Positions 13,339 to 26,317 of a DNA stretch of 64,000 nt are shown here, one piece after another. Both the position numbers and the translations under genes were made by a program. How positions within the stretch are numbered: position 1 is the first letter of the stretch; every line of letters starts with the position of its first letter. Under the pieces are notes generated by a model. It was not told where the DNA came from. It did no database searches and saw only the letters and a program-made list of their open reading frames with translations. This DNA is from Physcomitrium patens (lineage: Eukaryota > Streptophyta > Bryopsida > Funariales > Funariaceae), in NCBI RefSeq assembly GCF_000002425.4, contig NC_037260.1, positions 16,338,563 to 16,402,562 on the forward strand, read 5' to 3'.

Positions 13339-14049
13339 GCCTCTGCGTTCAATGGAATATGTGAATTAGATGAGATTAGCATGACATCTTATTTAGGGTA
13401 ACTAATTCGCTGTTAGAACTGAACGAACTTATTTTTCGACGCTCTTGCTTTGATAAACCTGAGTTTCAATGGCTGTTCTTACGTATCCAAATATTAAGGT
13501 CCTTAATCACAAATTATTGACCCTGATATTGGCTCGGACATATTTACTTGTGGCTTTATCAAGGGACTGGCCATTGAGGAAGATCCCGGCCAGGTACTCA
13601 CATCTTCCTCAATGCGTACTCATGCAGTTGGGGTAGTGTTGAAAGTAGAACTCACAATCTTCTGTTGTCTTTCAGGTCTCTTTTCAGCTGGAGCTTTCGA
13701 CACCCGCTTGCCCAGTGAAGGACATGGTATGTGTTGCTACTTAACAGTGACTAGGATGCGAAAATGCAATTTTATACGTATAGCTATAGCTGATGAATTC
13801 GTGTGCAACAGTTTGAGCAACAAGGCAAGGAGAAAGTATCAGCCATACCATGGGTTAATGGGGTTGATGTGAAAATAACTGCAAAACCTGCTGAACCGCT
13901 TATTGCAGACGATGTTCTTGTTGGATTTAAGAAAGTCTTCAACATTGTGGCGGCATCAAGCTGCAAGGTAGCTGAACCCCACATCATAGGTTTGGGATTT
14001 TCAAACTTAATAAATTAGTATAGCTTCCTACCCTTAGAACACCTTTACG

Positions 14050-14087
14050 AACTTGCTACTTGTCTTGCTACTTGTCTTGCTACTTGT
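14050..14087 (+). repeat. Three-copy 12-bp tandem repeat
   Basis: The unit CTTGCTACTTGT occurs three times in direct tandem, between the two HCF101 blocks where the Walker A coding part should be. Confidence 0.8.
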
Positions 14088-16412
14088 CTTTGCTGGGGTC
14101 ATCAATCAATTTCTCTCTACCACGGATTGGTATGGCAACTAATCTGTACTAACTGTGCGCATGGCCCTTCCTTTCTTCAATTAGTGACAGTCTTTCTTAC
14201 TGTAGCAGTTAAATTTTGAAGAATCATGTACTCTTTTGCAGTTCTTGAAATTGTGGAGCGAATGTTTGCAGGTTGGACTATTTGGTGATTGACATGCCGT
14301 CTGGTACGGGAGATATTCCGCTGACTCTATGCCAGATTGTCGTTAAATTATCTTGCGGCAAGGGTGTCTTATAAGCTGTCAGCGAAAGGATTTTGAACAG
14401 GAGCGGTGATTTTCCTTAGCAGTCTACCAGCGCTATGGTTTGAATTGAGCAGCAATTGCATTCATATTTTCAATCAAATTAACCGATCTTCTCTATAAGT
14501 GCTTTGCTCTGATGCTTTTTGATATGCCCTCGTGGCTCAGGTGGTGCCTCTGACAGCAGCCATCATAGTTACAATACCTCAGAAGCTGGCATTCATAGAC
14601 GTTGCGAAGGGAGTGCGCATATTTTCCAAACTTAAGGTCTACTCTTATTCCTGTTTTAAAATTTACTTAATATTTCAACTTTCACTGAAACTCTGATCAG
14701 AGCAGATGCAGAAGAGACTAAACCCTAAACTCTGAGCGTCCGTACTAAACAAATTTCTGTGTTTTGCAGGTGCCGTGTGTTGCCGTTGTGGAGAATATGC
14801 GTTTCTTTGAAGGTGATGATAAGCGCAATTATTCATTCGGGAAAGGATCTGGCGCTCAGATATTCTTTATTGACATCTCGTAATTCCAGTGTAAATGGTC
14901 ATTCATAGGGGTGCGTACCCGATTATTCATGTAATGAAACCATTAGGATTATGTTCCGTTAACTCTGCACTCTCATTTTAAAATGCAAAGGTGCATGAAA
15001 TATTCTCTAACTGTTAATAAGGATCTGGTTTATGGGCTGACAATTTAGATGTGCATGTCGAGGTAGTCCAACAGTTGGGCATTCCACACCTGTTCGAACT
15101 TCCCTTCGGACTCGAAGGAAGTTCTTTTTTTGACATTCTCTGTAACTCATGCTAGCGAATTCTGCCTGTTTCGTGAGTTGTCTATGCTTCACATGTTTTG
15201 GTTTGAGTCGACATCACACGAGATTAAATGGCTCCTGAATATGCGATTTTCTATTTTAGAGTGCTGCGACATTGATGGTATTTTTCTCCCAACATTTACA
15301 GCTTTCTGCTGCCGGAGATAGTGGGAACCTAGAAGTGGTTGTGGACCCATAAGGTCAAGTTGCCAACACCTTTTCAGATATTGGGGTCTGTGTGGTGCAA
15401 CAATGTGCCAAGCTTCGTCAAGCAGGTAACTGATCTTTGTTTATTCCGTTGCATTGGCCAGGTGAGAATTTCTGAGCATACTGAAGACATTCGTTTGATT
15501 GAACTCAAGTGATTACGTGCAATTCTGGATGCCAATGTAACACCGTCGGATCCTGACAGAATGGTATTTATTAATATTTTGGCTTCATAAAATGTACTCG
15601 AGTTTGAGGATTTGCTTATCAGTTGATTAGGTTTTATTTCGGAGGTTGATGTGTGTTTCACCTGCAGTATCGACTGCGGTGACGTACAACAAGGCTATAA
15701 ATGCACTACGAGTAAAGGCTCCTGGATCAACTAAAGAGTTTCTACTACATCCTGCCACTGTCCGTCGAAATGATCGTTCTGACAAAAGCATTTTATGAGT
15801 TCCTGTTTTTGAATAGTTGGGAATTCGATAACAAGATCATTTTATTGAGGGTGAAGTTCATGAAACATTCAACGTTGTAATATGCTTTAAATTTCTGCTG
15901 ACAGCATAGCAGAATCGCGAGATTTGGGATTGAAATTACTGTTCCGTTTATACTAAAGTTTTGTTATTCTTTGACTGTAGAACAAGTGGTCAGGAGAACA
16001 AAAGCTACGGTATACTGATGTGTCTAAAGATATCCAGCCAGAAAGCAGTAGACCTATGGGCAACTATGCTGTTGTCATAAATTGGCCGGATGGTTTCAGT
16101 CAGGTGGGAATCAATTAGAACATCTTCAACCGTCAATAACATGAAACAATCACCGACTAAAAATTTGTAACCGTTTCTATATTATTGAATCTGTTACTAT
16201 GTCGATGTCACTGACGGCCTCCTGTTTGTGAACTGCAGATAGCACCCAACGACCAATTGGCATCAATGGAACGCCTGGTTGATGTGCCCGAGCCTGTTTC
16301 TGTTCTCGATAACTTTAGAAGTACCGACTCTAATCTGGAGATACCTGTAAATGATGGAGTAGCAACCATTCTCAATCGTGCCAATAGCGTGGCCACGAGA
16401 TTACATTCTTGA

Positions 16413-19400
16413 ATTGTTTTAGGAAACTGAGCTGTAGCATTACTTATTTTCAGTTTTTCGCTTAAGTATGCCAAACTATGTAGTAATTTAGTAACTTGTT
16501 TTTGACAGAGATTCATAGCAGCCTAGTTCGACTCGTGGCTAATGATCCCGCGTTTGCTCCCAAGTTTTTCTGCGAGAATGTTCTCAGATCTGTACTTCCC
16601 TTGACCACTAATAGAATGAGGTTTACCGTAGAAGAGTGATATGAGTCAAGTAGTGCTAGTGAAGTGACTATTTCTTTACTATTGCTTCAATGTGTTTTGT
16701 TTTGGTGACACATCAATCAAATGCACGCTTTCCATCAGAAGAAACAAGCATTTGACGAAGGACTGTAAAATAAAAGCCAGTGTTGGAAGGTCAATACCGC
16801 AAGACAACCAATAATGACCAAAGTCTCATGTGGCAACAGTACGACCTCAACATTCCACGACTAATGCAGAGGGGTACTAGGATTGACAATTGGAGTTCTC
16901 TGCTTTAGGTAGACTCAACTTATGCGGCCCTCGTACCTATGATACTACTCTGTTTAATGATGAATGTTTTTGTCCAGTTCAAATAACTGTCTCCTTTCAG
17001 ACTAAAAAATAGATTGAAACAGTGGTGATCTGTGAAAATTTATTGCCAATTTAACCTCCAGACCAACTTTTTCCCCGTCCATAGCAACTTTTCCAATTAC
17101 ATTCCATTCAGGTACCCATTGACCAAGGTAAGATTAAACTGAAAGGTTGATTTGGGAGTAGGTGCCGCTTTACACCTAATTTCAGCTAGATTTCAAAAAT
17201 TTAGGATATAATTTTATTGTTATTTCTACTGAAGGGGGAACCCAAAACTGATAGTTGAAGATTACTATATTCATACGTAGAGAATTTAATGAGTGACAGC
17301 TGCGACCTTAAATATGTTACAGTGTGAAGGTCTCAGACTAGTCCTCAAAACCAGCAAACTGTGTGAAGTGTTCATTCGATTCCTACACACCGTTCTTTTG
17401 GCATTGCTGACATTGTCGATGCATGGATTTTAAACTTTCATTGAACACAAATTGGGTAGCTGAACAATGCGATGCATGGGGAGGATGTCGAACGAAGATT
17501 CGAACACATGAGTCTCGGTGGCGAAATCCTGAGGGGAGAACTTGAAAACCCTTCCGTGCATAAGTCTCCAGCACCTTGGAAATTCAAGTACAAGAGAATT
17601 TGAAACATCGTTGGTTGCATTTCATGCGATCATAACTTTGACTAATTGGAAAATGTAGGTGACCAATTTTAAGCCACTACATATTTTTCTCATGTTAATG
17701 TAACAAGTATCTATACAAAATTCATGGAATCTTGGGTTCATCCACATGAACCTGGTGGTGTAAGACTCTACCAACTGGTGATTCTTCAACTGGCAAAAAT
17801 TGGGCGTAAATGCACAATTTTTTTGTGCAGTACTGCTCTTTCTCTCGAATTAGTGCCTCTACATCCACCACTCCCCTTGAAGTTGTGACTCTCATTGTAG
17901 TGAAGGAGAAGGAAACTTCGCATAATTGTGATGGGTGCGGTTCTACTTGCTAGTGAGCTAATTTATACAATTCCGTATTGAAAACCCACTCTCGTCCCGA
18001 ATCTTTGAATGTTCGGCACAAGTAAGCCACTGCAAGGACGCCCGAGTCCAACCTGATCATAACTGTCATTTAAGCATTAATTGCATTAATTGCAACTCTT
18101 TGCTTTCCCACCTTCCCATAAATTCATCTTCGACGCGCCACCATCACCCTCACATCCCTGGTCCATCTTGTCGCTGTCCGTCACACTTGAATCTCCGCGG
18201 AACACCAAATTCTTCCTATGGGTATGCGACGAACCGAAAACCTCTTTGAAGGCGTCAGTAACTGACGTCGTCTGCTGCAATCGTGACCGCAACCACTACC
18301 GACGAATCTTTTGAAGACTCCACTAACCCAACCAACACGCACAAAGCTAAGCTCCTGTGGCAATATTCTTCAACCCTTTGGTTGAGCGATGGGAAATTCG
18401 AACACGATCACTTCCAACTGTCAAGTCCGGAACCAACAACGACGAGACGACAAAATTCTCACCCAGTTCGGTAGTTCACAAATGCCGGCGCCTAGATCCT
18501 CAGACTATGTGATGGACTTTAACCGTCGCGCAGCACAGTAGTGCAATCGTGCGATTGTGTAATAATCAGCGCTTACAGTGAGCTTGCGATGGAGGCATAG
18601 AGTCAGAATCGTTTGCTTCTAGAGTGCCGCAGTATGATATATAGCGGTCTATTCACAAGTGACGTAGTGATGATGCGCACAGGGTGAAGGAATTCTCAAC
18701 TGGCTATCTGCTCCGGGTTCGGCGCGCTTGACTTTGGTGGCCACAAGGCCGGTACATGCCATAGATAGCAGTGCGCTGTAGCAAGGGCAAGCACTTTTTC
18801 AACTCTGTGGAAGGCTTTGACACATAGGCGGCAGTTAGAAGTTGACCAGTTTCAGTGTCATATCGAAATGACACGATATTCTCTCGTCCAGTTCATTGAA
18901 TGCGCAATACTCGCTACGTCTCCCGCGGCATTGACTAGAGATGTGCGTTGTGGGAGACGACGCCAGCGGCGACCGTTCTCCTTGCCTCACCTGGCCAGTG
19001 CTGCTTATAACCACCATCGCCCTGTCGCACCCGTTTCCTGCACCACATACTTCAAAAATAAACATGTTACATTGTTTCTCTTGTACATTTTATTCTTGTG
19101 CCTGTAAAAAATAGTCTTTTCATGAACATGCGCAATGAAAACGTTCATACAGAGGTGGGTTCAACGCTTGCTGTCGAGTGCATCTCTCTTGAAAATTTAT
19201 TTAAACACCTGTTTCTTCCCCAATTATGTCATTGAACTTGACAGTATTCAATATGCTTTCTTTTTATTGTTTTAAAAAAACATCAGTGGGCAAGGTCTTG
19301 AAACATTTAGAAAATAATTGGGTAATGTCTGATAAGATAAAATAAGAAGAATGATCAATTTGTATGTAAGTGAACAAAAAGGAGATATATATATATATAT

Positions 19401-19456
19401 ATATATATAAAGGAAAATGTTAAATTGACCCCACCATCCATTAATTTGACCCATTA
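16413..19456. other. Mixed-composition DNA after the HCF101 pseudogene, no gene recognised
   Basis: GC content is higher than in the surrounding AT-rich DNA, so this may be old single-copy sequence. An open stretch at about 16508-16640 (reading LVRLVANDPAFAPKFF) follows an AG and could be an exon remnant, but I recognise no family. Open frames on both strands at 18080-18480 and 18817-19107 lack domain signals. An (AT)n tract lies at about 19387-19408. Confidence 0.45.
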
Positions 19457-19750
19457 ATGACAACCAACAATACATCCTATCCAGATCCCTCCATTCTTTG
19501 TTCTCCATGTCCCAACTCCTTCATCTCCTGTTTCTTGTTCAAACCCCCTCGTCCTCCATTCCTGTTCCTATTCATAGCCCATATCCTTCATCCCAATTCC
19601 CTTATACTTTGTTCTTGTCTCCAATCCCTGTCTCTTATTTCCATTCCATGTGCCTCTTTCCTATTCCCTATTCTTCCTTTTTGTTCCTAGCTCCTACCCC
19701 TTCTTCTTGTTCTCAACCTCCATCCCCCCTCCCAATCCCTTCAAATCACA
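19457..19750 (+). repeat. Pyrimidine-rich low-complexity tract
   Basis: About 290 nt of the + strand consist almost only of C and T with scattered A (CCTCCATTCCTGTTCC-like strings). Purines are strongly depleted. It sits at the edge between the second island and AT-rich DNA. The open frames on the + strand follow from the composition. Confidence 0.7.
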
Positions 19751-21923
19751 AATAAGTAATGTTAGAAATTGTAATATATTTAAAGAGTTACAAAAATTAT
19801 AAATGTCTCCTAAGACGCTTTGTTAGAAATTGGAGCAATCTTTGGATCCCAAATCCTCTCTTCTCCTTATGTAAATATCTTTTCAAATCAAAATTAATTG
19901 CTTCATATTCACAACTTGTATAACAAATTGCATATTTTATACAAATTTTCTTAGCTTTGTGGTTGCTAATACTTATCAAGTATTACTTCACAAATCATTG
20001 GCCCAATAATTTTTCTATAAATAATTCTTTATACACAAAATTTATCTTGCATAGATAAAAGATGTGCTTTTCAAATGATACTAACTATGTGAAAAAAGTT
20101 CTTGTGATTCTCTTCTCCTACCCTTTCATGTACTTTCTTCTTATAAAATTTAATGAGATTTTTTGAATTCCTATAATTGAACATAAGAATACTTAAAATT
20201 TAATTAACTAATTCAAAGAGGTGGCATATATGAGCTCACTTATATACTATAAATAGAAATAAAGAGATTATCCTTATATTGAGAATATAGAAGGATTATC
20301 CTTGATTTAAAGAAATATGTGTAAGAAGAATTAGAGATTTGTAGACTATTTCAATTTTTAACAAAGCCTCTTAAAGGATGTTAATTATTTTTGAAATTCT
20401 TTGAATATATTGTAATCCCTAAAAATTCTTATTTGTTATTTGGAAAGATCAAGACAAGAGATAGAAATTGATTTTGAGAACAAGGGATGGATGAATTGAA
20501 ACATAGAACATGTGGTAAAAATAAGAATGGATGTATAATGATGGTTATGATGAGTGGATCAAATTAATGGTTGATAGAGTTGATTTAATATATAATAATA
20601 ATAATAATAATAATAAAAATATTCAAAATTAAGATTTATAGATAATTAAATATTATAAATTTTTGATTTTTGGAAAACCAAATATCATGGATTATTTGAA
20701 ATATCACCTCTCAAAATATCACCATTCAAACTTTATTACCCCCTTTAAATTTTTGAAGTATCATTTGATGTTTTGGTGATTTAAAAAAGTTAAAGAGCAA
20801 TGTGATATGGAATAAAAGAAAAAAAGCCAATTAAAATAAGTGAGACAATTTTTGATATTTTACAAGACTTTCTTTTGATATTTGGATTTCAAAATCATCT
20901 ATCTTACAAGGTGGATGATTTTGAAGTATCAAGTGATATTTTAAAATATTATGGGATATTTTGAGATACCATTACAACTAAAATATTATCCAAAAATACT
21001 AAGATTAAAACTCTTTAATGGATAAGACAAACAAATGATATTAAAAAGATTAGAATGATCAATATTATTCTTATTTTATTTTTTTAATAAAAAATGATTT
21101 ATGAATTTAACATTAAAATGATATGTATTGGTTGAAATAATATTAGTTGAGTGGTCACAAAGAAAAGGAGGAAAAGAAGTAAATGTCATGTAAATTGAGC
21201 AAGAATTGGCTTAAGGATAAAAAAATATGAATTTTTTTATGACCTTCTCTAAAAATTGGTGCTATTTTGGAAGGATTGATATGTATGTTTAAGCCTAAAA
21301 AGTACATAATTGTAGAATTAATCTTTCAAAATTCACATAATAAGAGACACTTTGATGTGGCTTTAATACTTGTTCTTTGTTTATAGGAGTGAAATGGTTC
21401 AAAACATAGAAAATGAATAATTTAATGGTAGATACGGTTCCATAAAAAAACATGGATCTGGTGACGTATCTTTATATATATATATATATATCAACGATGC
21501 TAGAATGCATAACAACCATTCTTCCAATTTCAATGAAGTTTAAATAGCTATTTTTGAATTCTATCCAAATTCATCTTATGACTTACCAAGGCTTTTAATT
21601 TAATACAAGGAGGATTACTCAAGAGGTGAATAAGAACAATGTAGGATAAAAAAAAGTATTAGACTCAAGAAAGAGAGAGTACAAGCAAGTTTGATTTTCT
21701 AATATACAATCATCTAATGTGTCTACTTTGGACTATTCTATCTACATGGATATAAAGCAATGATTTCTTTACATCTGAGAGTCTTATATTTATTATGAAT
21801 AAAGAAATCTTTTACTTGTATGCAAAATAATACATGGATTTTTTTATTATTCTCAAATTTTTAATTATTAAAATTTTAAAAATATTATATAATTTAATAA
21901 TAACAAAAATAAATTACAACTTT
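19751..21923. other. AT-rich intergenic DNA with microsatellites
   Basis: An (AAT)n array at about 20587-20615 and a (TA)n tract near 21473-21491. No coding signal recognised. Confidence 0.5.
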
Positions 21924-21990
21924 GAGTATTTGGTCTAGTGGTATGATTCTTGCTCAATGGTTAGGATAATTGCTTGACTTAGCTTTGCAA
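21924..21990 (+). pseudogene. tRNA-Pro-like 5' half, possible SINE head or tRNA fragment
   Basis: The 32 nt from 21924 resemble the 5' half of plant tRNA-Pro, including an A box (TGGTCTAGTGG), the D arm and the start of the anticodon stem; by eye about 28 of 32 match. The expected anticodon loop and T arm do not follow. Instead a second D-arm-like string (GGTTAGGATAATTG) appears from about 21960. This cannot be a working tRNA. A tRNA-derived SINE or a tRNA remnant are the likely readings. Confidence 0.45.
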
Positions 21991-23557
21991 GATTTGTTGA
22001 GGCTCCATAAAAATTGTAGCTATATTTTTCATTTAAATTCAATTTTTGAAAGAGATAGATAGTTAAAATTATTCGTATTAATTGTGTGATTTTTCTTTTA
22101 CATAACCATTAGTCTTGTGACATGCATCACTAATTGATTATTTTTTACTTAATTTGAGTAGTTTTAATTAAGATGGACAAGAATACAATAATTAGTTAGG
22201 CTAGAGCACAACTAAAAGGCAAATTTCTTGCCCTTCATGCAATTGTGAATTTAGTGAGAGATTCAGAGGAAAGATTCATATATATAAAAATACTATTAAT
22301 AGATCAATCTATTAGATTTAGAAAAATATTGAATAGTATACCACAAGCCAACATTAAAAAATCAAGTTGAAAAAGGATAAAAAATAATAGAGATACAAGA
22401 GGGATTTTATTGGAGAAGGAACAACATGCAAAATTGATGCAAGTAAGTGGCACATCAAATTACTAAATCTCAAATAAATATATAATTTTGGAACTCATTC
22501 TCAATTTTCTTCTAATTTTGGATAAGATAGATGAAAGCAAATTTTGTATGCCTCTCCAATATACTTCAATACAAGGAATACAAACTCTTTTATTTATAGG
22601 TCGTAATATTACTGAATCTTATGTGGGATTCATAGAAAGGATCCTACTTAAGATAACAAGGATATAACTCTTGTGGTATATTGAGTAATATAAAGCCAAA
22701 TATAGAAGTATAGATTTTAAAGAGAATAATTATTGAGAAAATATCTATAATTTCGTTTAATATTTTTTAAATCAAAATTTTATAAGGTCAAAGCATTGAT
22801 CAAAAAATAATATATGGCTTACTTAGTTACTTCACTTTTTACTATCCAAATTATTAACAATTATATAGTGTACCAAAGAATAGAAAAAAGTAAAATGGAT
22901 TAGTTCCAAATCTAGAAAAAGAGCAACCTTTAGACATCATACAAAGACTATCATATCAAAAAAGTATTGAGAGAACCTAACATAGTAGTGGAACCAAAAG
23001 AAATACTAGAGATCTTTGTTAAACTAAAGCCACTAAAGATAACTTTAGAATTAGATAGATTTCAAGAATACAAAACAAAGATGAATATTTTTTTAAAATA
23101 CATGCTATTAAGATACATCAGAGGACATACTAAAAAGGCTAAAAAATTAGTAATATGGATTGGATCCTCTCTATACAGATCCTTCTACCAATTGACAATC
23201 CACTCTAATAATTATTTTAAGTTTAAATTCTTTCAAGATGAGGGACAAATTCACACATTGGTGGAATAAAAATATAGATTGGATGACAATGAAATAACCT
23301 TTAGTGATTTTTTATCATATGTGAGTGTAAAATTTATTCTTTAATCCAATTACAAGATATCCTTAATTAAGAATTGCTTGTAATGGATAGTATGAAGTGG
23401 AAGTAGCAAGAACAAGAACAAAAGAAGCAAAATACAAAACAAGTGGAATAAGTGCAATCAAGCAATTGTACACTATACAATTAGTCATAATTTATCCATT
23501 TAATTTTTATCCAATAAATAATAAAAAATAAAAGTAAAAAATATATTTTTTAGAAAT

Positions 23558-23591
<34 letters not shown>

Positions 23592-24159
23592 CTTTCCAAT
23601 GGTATAAGAAACATGTAAATTTTAATAAGTTATGAATGTTTGAAAAATAACAAGTAACTAAATGAAAAGTTAAATAAATAATTTTTACCTCAATGATAAC
23701 TTATTTAAGAGATCAAGAATTTGAGCCTCACCAAGGCTCACAAGTAGTATATATGGATTTCTAAGAGAGGCTACGAGGTCATAGTTTTATCTTCCTAACT
23801 ACCTTCAAGGTGCTACAACCCATATAGGACTTGTGTACTTCCCTTCTTATAAGGACTACACTAGCTGATGGTCCTCCTACTTTCTACTAGTAAAACCAAT
23901 AATTTTGCATTTTTGACTTCACTATAGTGTTTAAAAACACCCAATTAGCCTAACAACTTGTCGTGGCCTTCAAATCTTGCTCCATTTCTTCATAATGGCT
24001 TCCGAAGGGTAAAACTTATTTTTACCAAAGTCATGGAAATTGATCTAAAATTTTAATTTTTTTTAAAAATAAATTCTAAATAAATTCTAAAAATTTCTAT
24101 AATATTTCTATAATACTAAATCAATTTAAAGCTATACTTTCTTATCTTGATGATTTTTT
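21991..24159. other. AT-rich DNA, one unrecognised ORF
   Basis: A 100-codon open frame at 22967-23269 has no ATG at its start and no motif I recognise (it contains IWIGSSLYRSFYQ); it could be a decayed transposon piece. A poly-T run lies at about 23561-23589. The interval 23690-24060 is less AT-rich and flanks repeat X on the same side, so it may belong to the same unidentified element. Confidence 0.4.
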
Positions 24160-24408
24160 ATAATAATAAAATCAATTTAAATCTACTATAAATCCTTCTT
24201 TCTATATAAATAACTAAAAAGATACGAAGATTTTTTTAATGCTTCTTCTAACTACTAACTAATATTTATATATTTTTTTTATAAATAATACATATAGATA
24301 AAAGATCAATATAGATATTGATCTTAATAACTAATACTTACTACTCAACAATAAGTAAAAATCTTAAATTAACTAAAATAATTACCTCTAAGACTTATTA
24401 AGATTCCA
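24160..24408 (-). repeat. Repeat X, copy 1 (inverted relative to copy 2)
   Basis: The reverse complement of this stretch aligns with 29662-29856 joined to 30405-30462. Shared strings include AAATATTAGTTA.TAGTTAGAAGAAGCAT and TTATTTATATAGAAA. No coding content. This copy is uninterrupted at the point where copy 2 carries a solo LTR, so it shows the empty site. Confidence 0.7.
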
Positions 24409-25634
24409 TTTCTTCTCTATTCATACTATTTTCCTTCATTTAACATACTCTAAGTATATCTTTATCTAAAAATTTTAATTTTGGTATTCGACATGCATTC
24501 TTTTGTCCTAAAACAACTAATGAGTTAATTTGATGACTTACACTATATTTCAATTTAGATGTACTATTCAATAAATCTAGCTTGAGAACTTGTATTTGAG
24601 CACAAATTTATAAGTCACCACCTTTCTTAAGAATACATGATTTCTTGAAGAAAATATTCTTGACATTCTTTGAAGTATTATTTATAGATAATATTGATAT
24701 TTATTTCATTAGACTGTAAAGACAATGAATTTATATTCTTACAAAAGATGTGAAGAAGCTATCTTAATCTATCCTTCTTCATCAACTTGTCAACAAAGGT
24801 GAGATAGAATATTTGCTAAAACATAGTAGATTATATTTATAGTGCAATAAATGTTACTTATTTGAATATAAAATTCAATCCTATCCAATCTCCAAATACA
24901 TAATTATGAGAAAATCCATGAAAATAATTGAAAAAAAAAGAAAGAAGAATCATGAGTGCCCTTAAGTTGAACTATCTATAGGATTAACACTAATATATCA
25001 CAAATATATAAACAATCTACAAAGAAATTTATATGAGAGTCCAAAAGATAATCATCCATTAGTCCACTCAATATGATGATATAAAGATTGGAAGATATCC
25101 AAGGCTATAATATTAATACTATATATAATAGATTTATATCAAAAAGTACCTTAGAAGAAAAAATAACATCTGTTATAATTATTCCAACCTTTTATAGATA
25201 CTTAATAGGAATAATCAAAATATTAATGATAGTTAATAAATTTCTTTTTTCATTCTATCTTTTAGAAGGACATAACAAAAAAATATAGATAATAAAAATA
25301 GCACAAATACATGTAATAAATTGAAGCATGCTCCATCTTCATAAAAGAATCATCTTTAAGGACAAACATGTCAATTCAATCCAAACTTTAGAAGAAGCAT
25401 CTTCATTCTATCACTAGACTTAATCTATTCTTGATATGTATTAATATATCATGGTGGCATTAGCCAAATATAATTAAAAAATATCCACTATAAAAAATAA
25501 GAGTAGACTTTAGTGGCAAATATTTCAACCAACTTTCAAGATAATATATTATATTAAATTTGGCTCAGAGTCTAAGCATAGTAGGTAGAAAATATCCATT
25601 TTGCAATCTTTCTGGATTTGACTACACCAAGCCT
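24409..25634. other. AT-rich DNA, nothing recognised
   Basis: No domain motif, LTR or RNA gene was seen. A 66-codon frame at 25088-25288 is low in complexity and lacks a motif. Confidence 0.45.
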
Positions 25635-25770
25635 ATATAATCTATATGATATATAATTATATTATATAATATATTTTATATTTTATATTATATAATATAT
25701 ATAATAATATTATATATTATATAATTATATATAAATTATAATATATTATATATATTATATTATAAATTAT
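25635..25770. repeat. A/T-only palindrome-rich tract
   Basis: About 135 nt made almost only of A and T in TATA/ATAT/TTATAATA variants that can fold on themselves in many registers. It directly abuts the left end of the family-E LTR at 25771. Confidence 0.8.
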
Positions 25771-26317
25771 TATTACGGACATATACATGTAAACCAATAA
25801 TTACTTATATATTTACATAAAAATAGATAAAAGTAGGTTAATTCCATAATATCTTCTATAGAAGTTTTTAAGAAGCTTTACAAATATTGCTTTGACTTTA
25901 TAGGTATCCATAATTAACTTTTTAGATTAGAAATGTGATCAACAAGTTAGCTATGTACCACACATATTGATAGCTTGAGGAACAAGCTAACTATGTGACC
26001 TACACATAAAAAACTTGCCTTGTAAGCTAAGGCATGTGTCTTGCAAAGTCAACACTTATTAAAGGTCCTATAGAACATTGCCACATAGCTCTTAGTTAGA
26101 TAGTATATATAAAGGCAAGAAAGAAGCCTTCTTCATTCTTGTCAATTCTTTTCTTACTTCTAGTTTAGATTTAAGAGTCTCTAGTTTCCTTGTCTTTTGG
26201 TAATAGCCATTCTAATTTTCTTTTAATATACATACTACTTTATTGCTATTTTGTCATTTTTCTTTTAACACAATTTTTTTAGGTTTATGTATCATCTTTT
26301 AGTTCATATCTTTGACA
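25771..26317 (+). repeat. 5' LTR of the old family-E element
   Basis: About 547 bp, starting TATTACGGAC (young copies: TGTCACGGCC) and ending TTTGACA. It matches the 561-bp young LTR throughout, including the AAGCTAACTATGTG block and the TATA-containing AGATAGTATATATA block. Confidence 0.85.

Larger units (their letters stand above)
12505..16412 (+). pseudogene. HCF101: HCF101-like chloroplast Fe-S scaffold P-loop ATPase, decayed copy
   Basis: HCF101 (Mrp/Nbp35 family) assembles [4Fe-4S] clusters for photosystem I in the chloroplast stroma. Exon-like blocks are collinear with it. 12505-12654: possible transit peptide. 13499-13593: start of the DUF59 domain (IIDPDIGSDIFTCGF). 13676-13726: VSFQLELSTPACPVKDM. 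13812-13967: ends ASSCK. 14272-14335: [14 protein letters not shown]. 14541-14636, 14770-14859, 15063-15117, 15302-15425, about 15668-15790, 15981-16103, and 16239-16412: the C-terminal DUF971-like domain with stop at 16410. Damage: the part expected between ASSCK and DYLVIDMP, including the GGVGKST Walker A motif, is absent; TAA at 15350 replaces the Gln of DPQG; a 1-nt loss affects the LPIRP region near 15098; a TAA at 13504 lies in the DUF59 frame; two donors read AT instead of GT. The first exon is uncertain. It could only be expressed as a non-catalytic fragment. Confidence 0.85.

Noticed and set aside
13612-14018. Open frames across HCF101 exon blocks
   Set aside because: They run through intron boundaries; the spliced HCF101 blocks account for the coding signal.
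14860-15062. U12-type intron in HCF101
   Set aside because: Only the 5' end resembles the U12 consensus; the 3' end is AG and no branch motif lies near it. A mutated GT is simpler.
17480-17580. Possible tRNA B box (GTTCGAATC) on the reverse strand
   Set aside because: No A box or acceptor stem at the right distance.
22967-23269. 100-codon open frame in AT-rich DNA
   Set aside because: No ATG at the start, no motif, Lys/Ile-rich composition; not supported as a gene.
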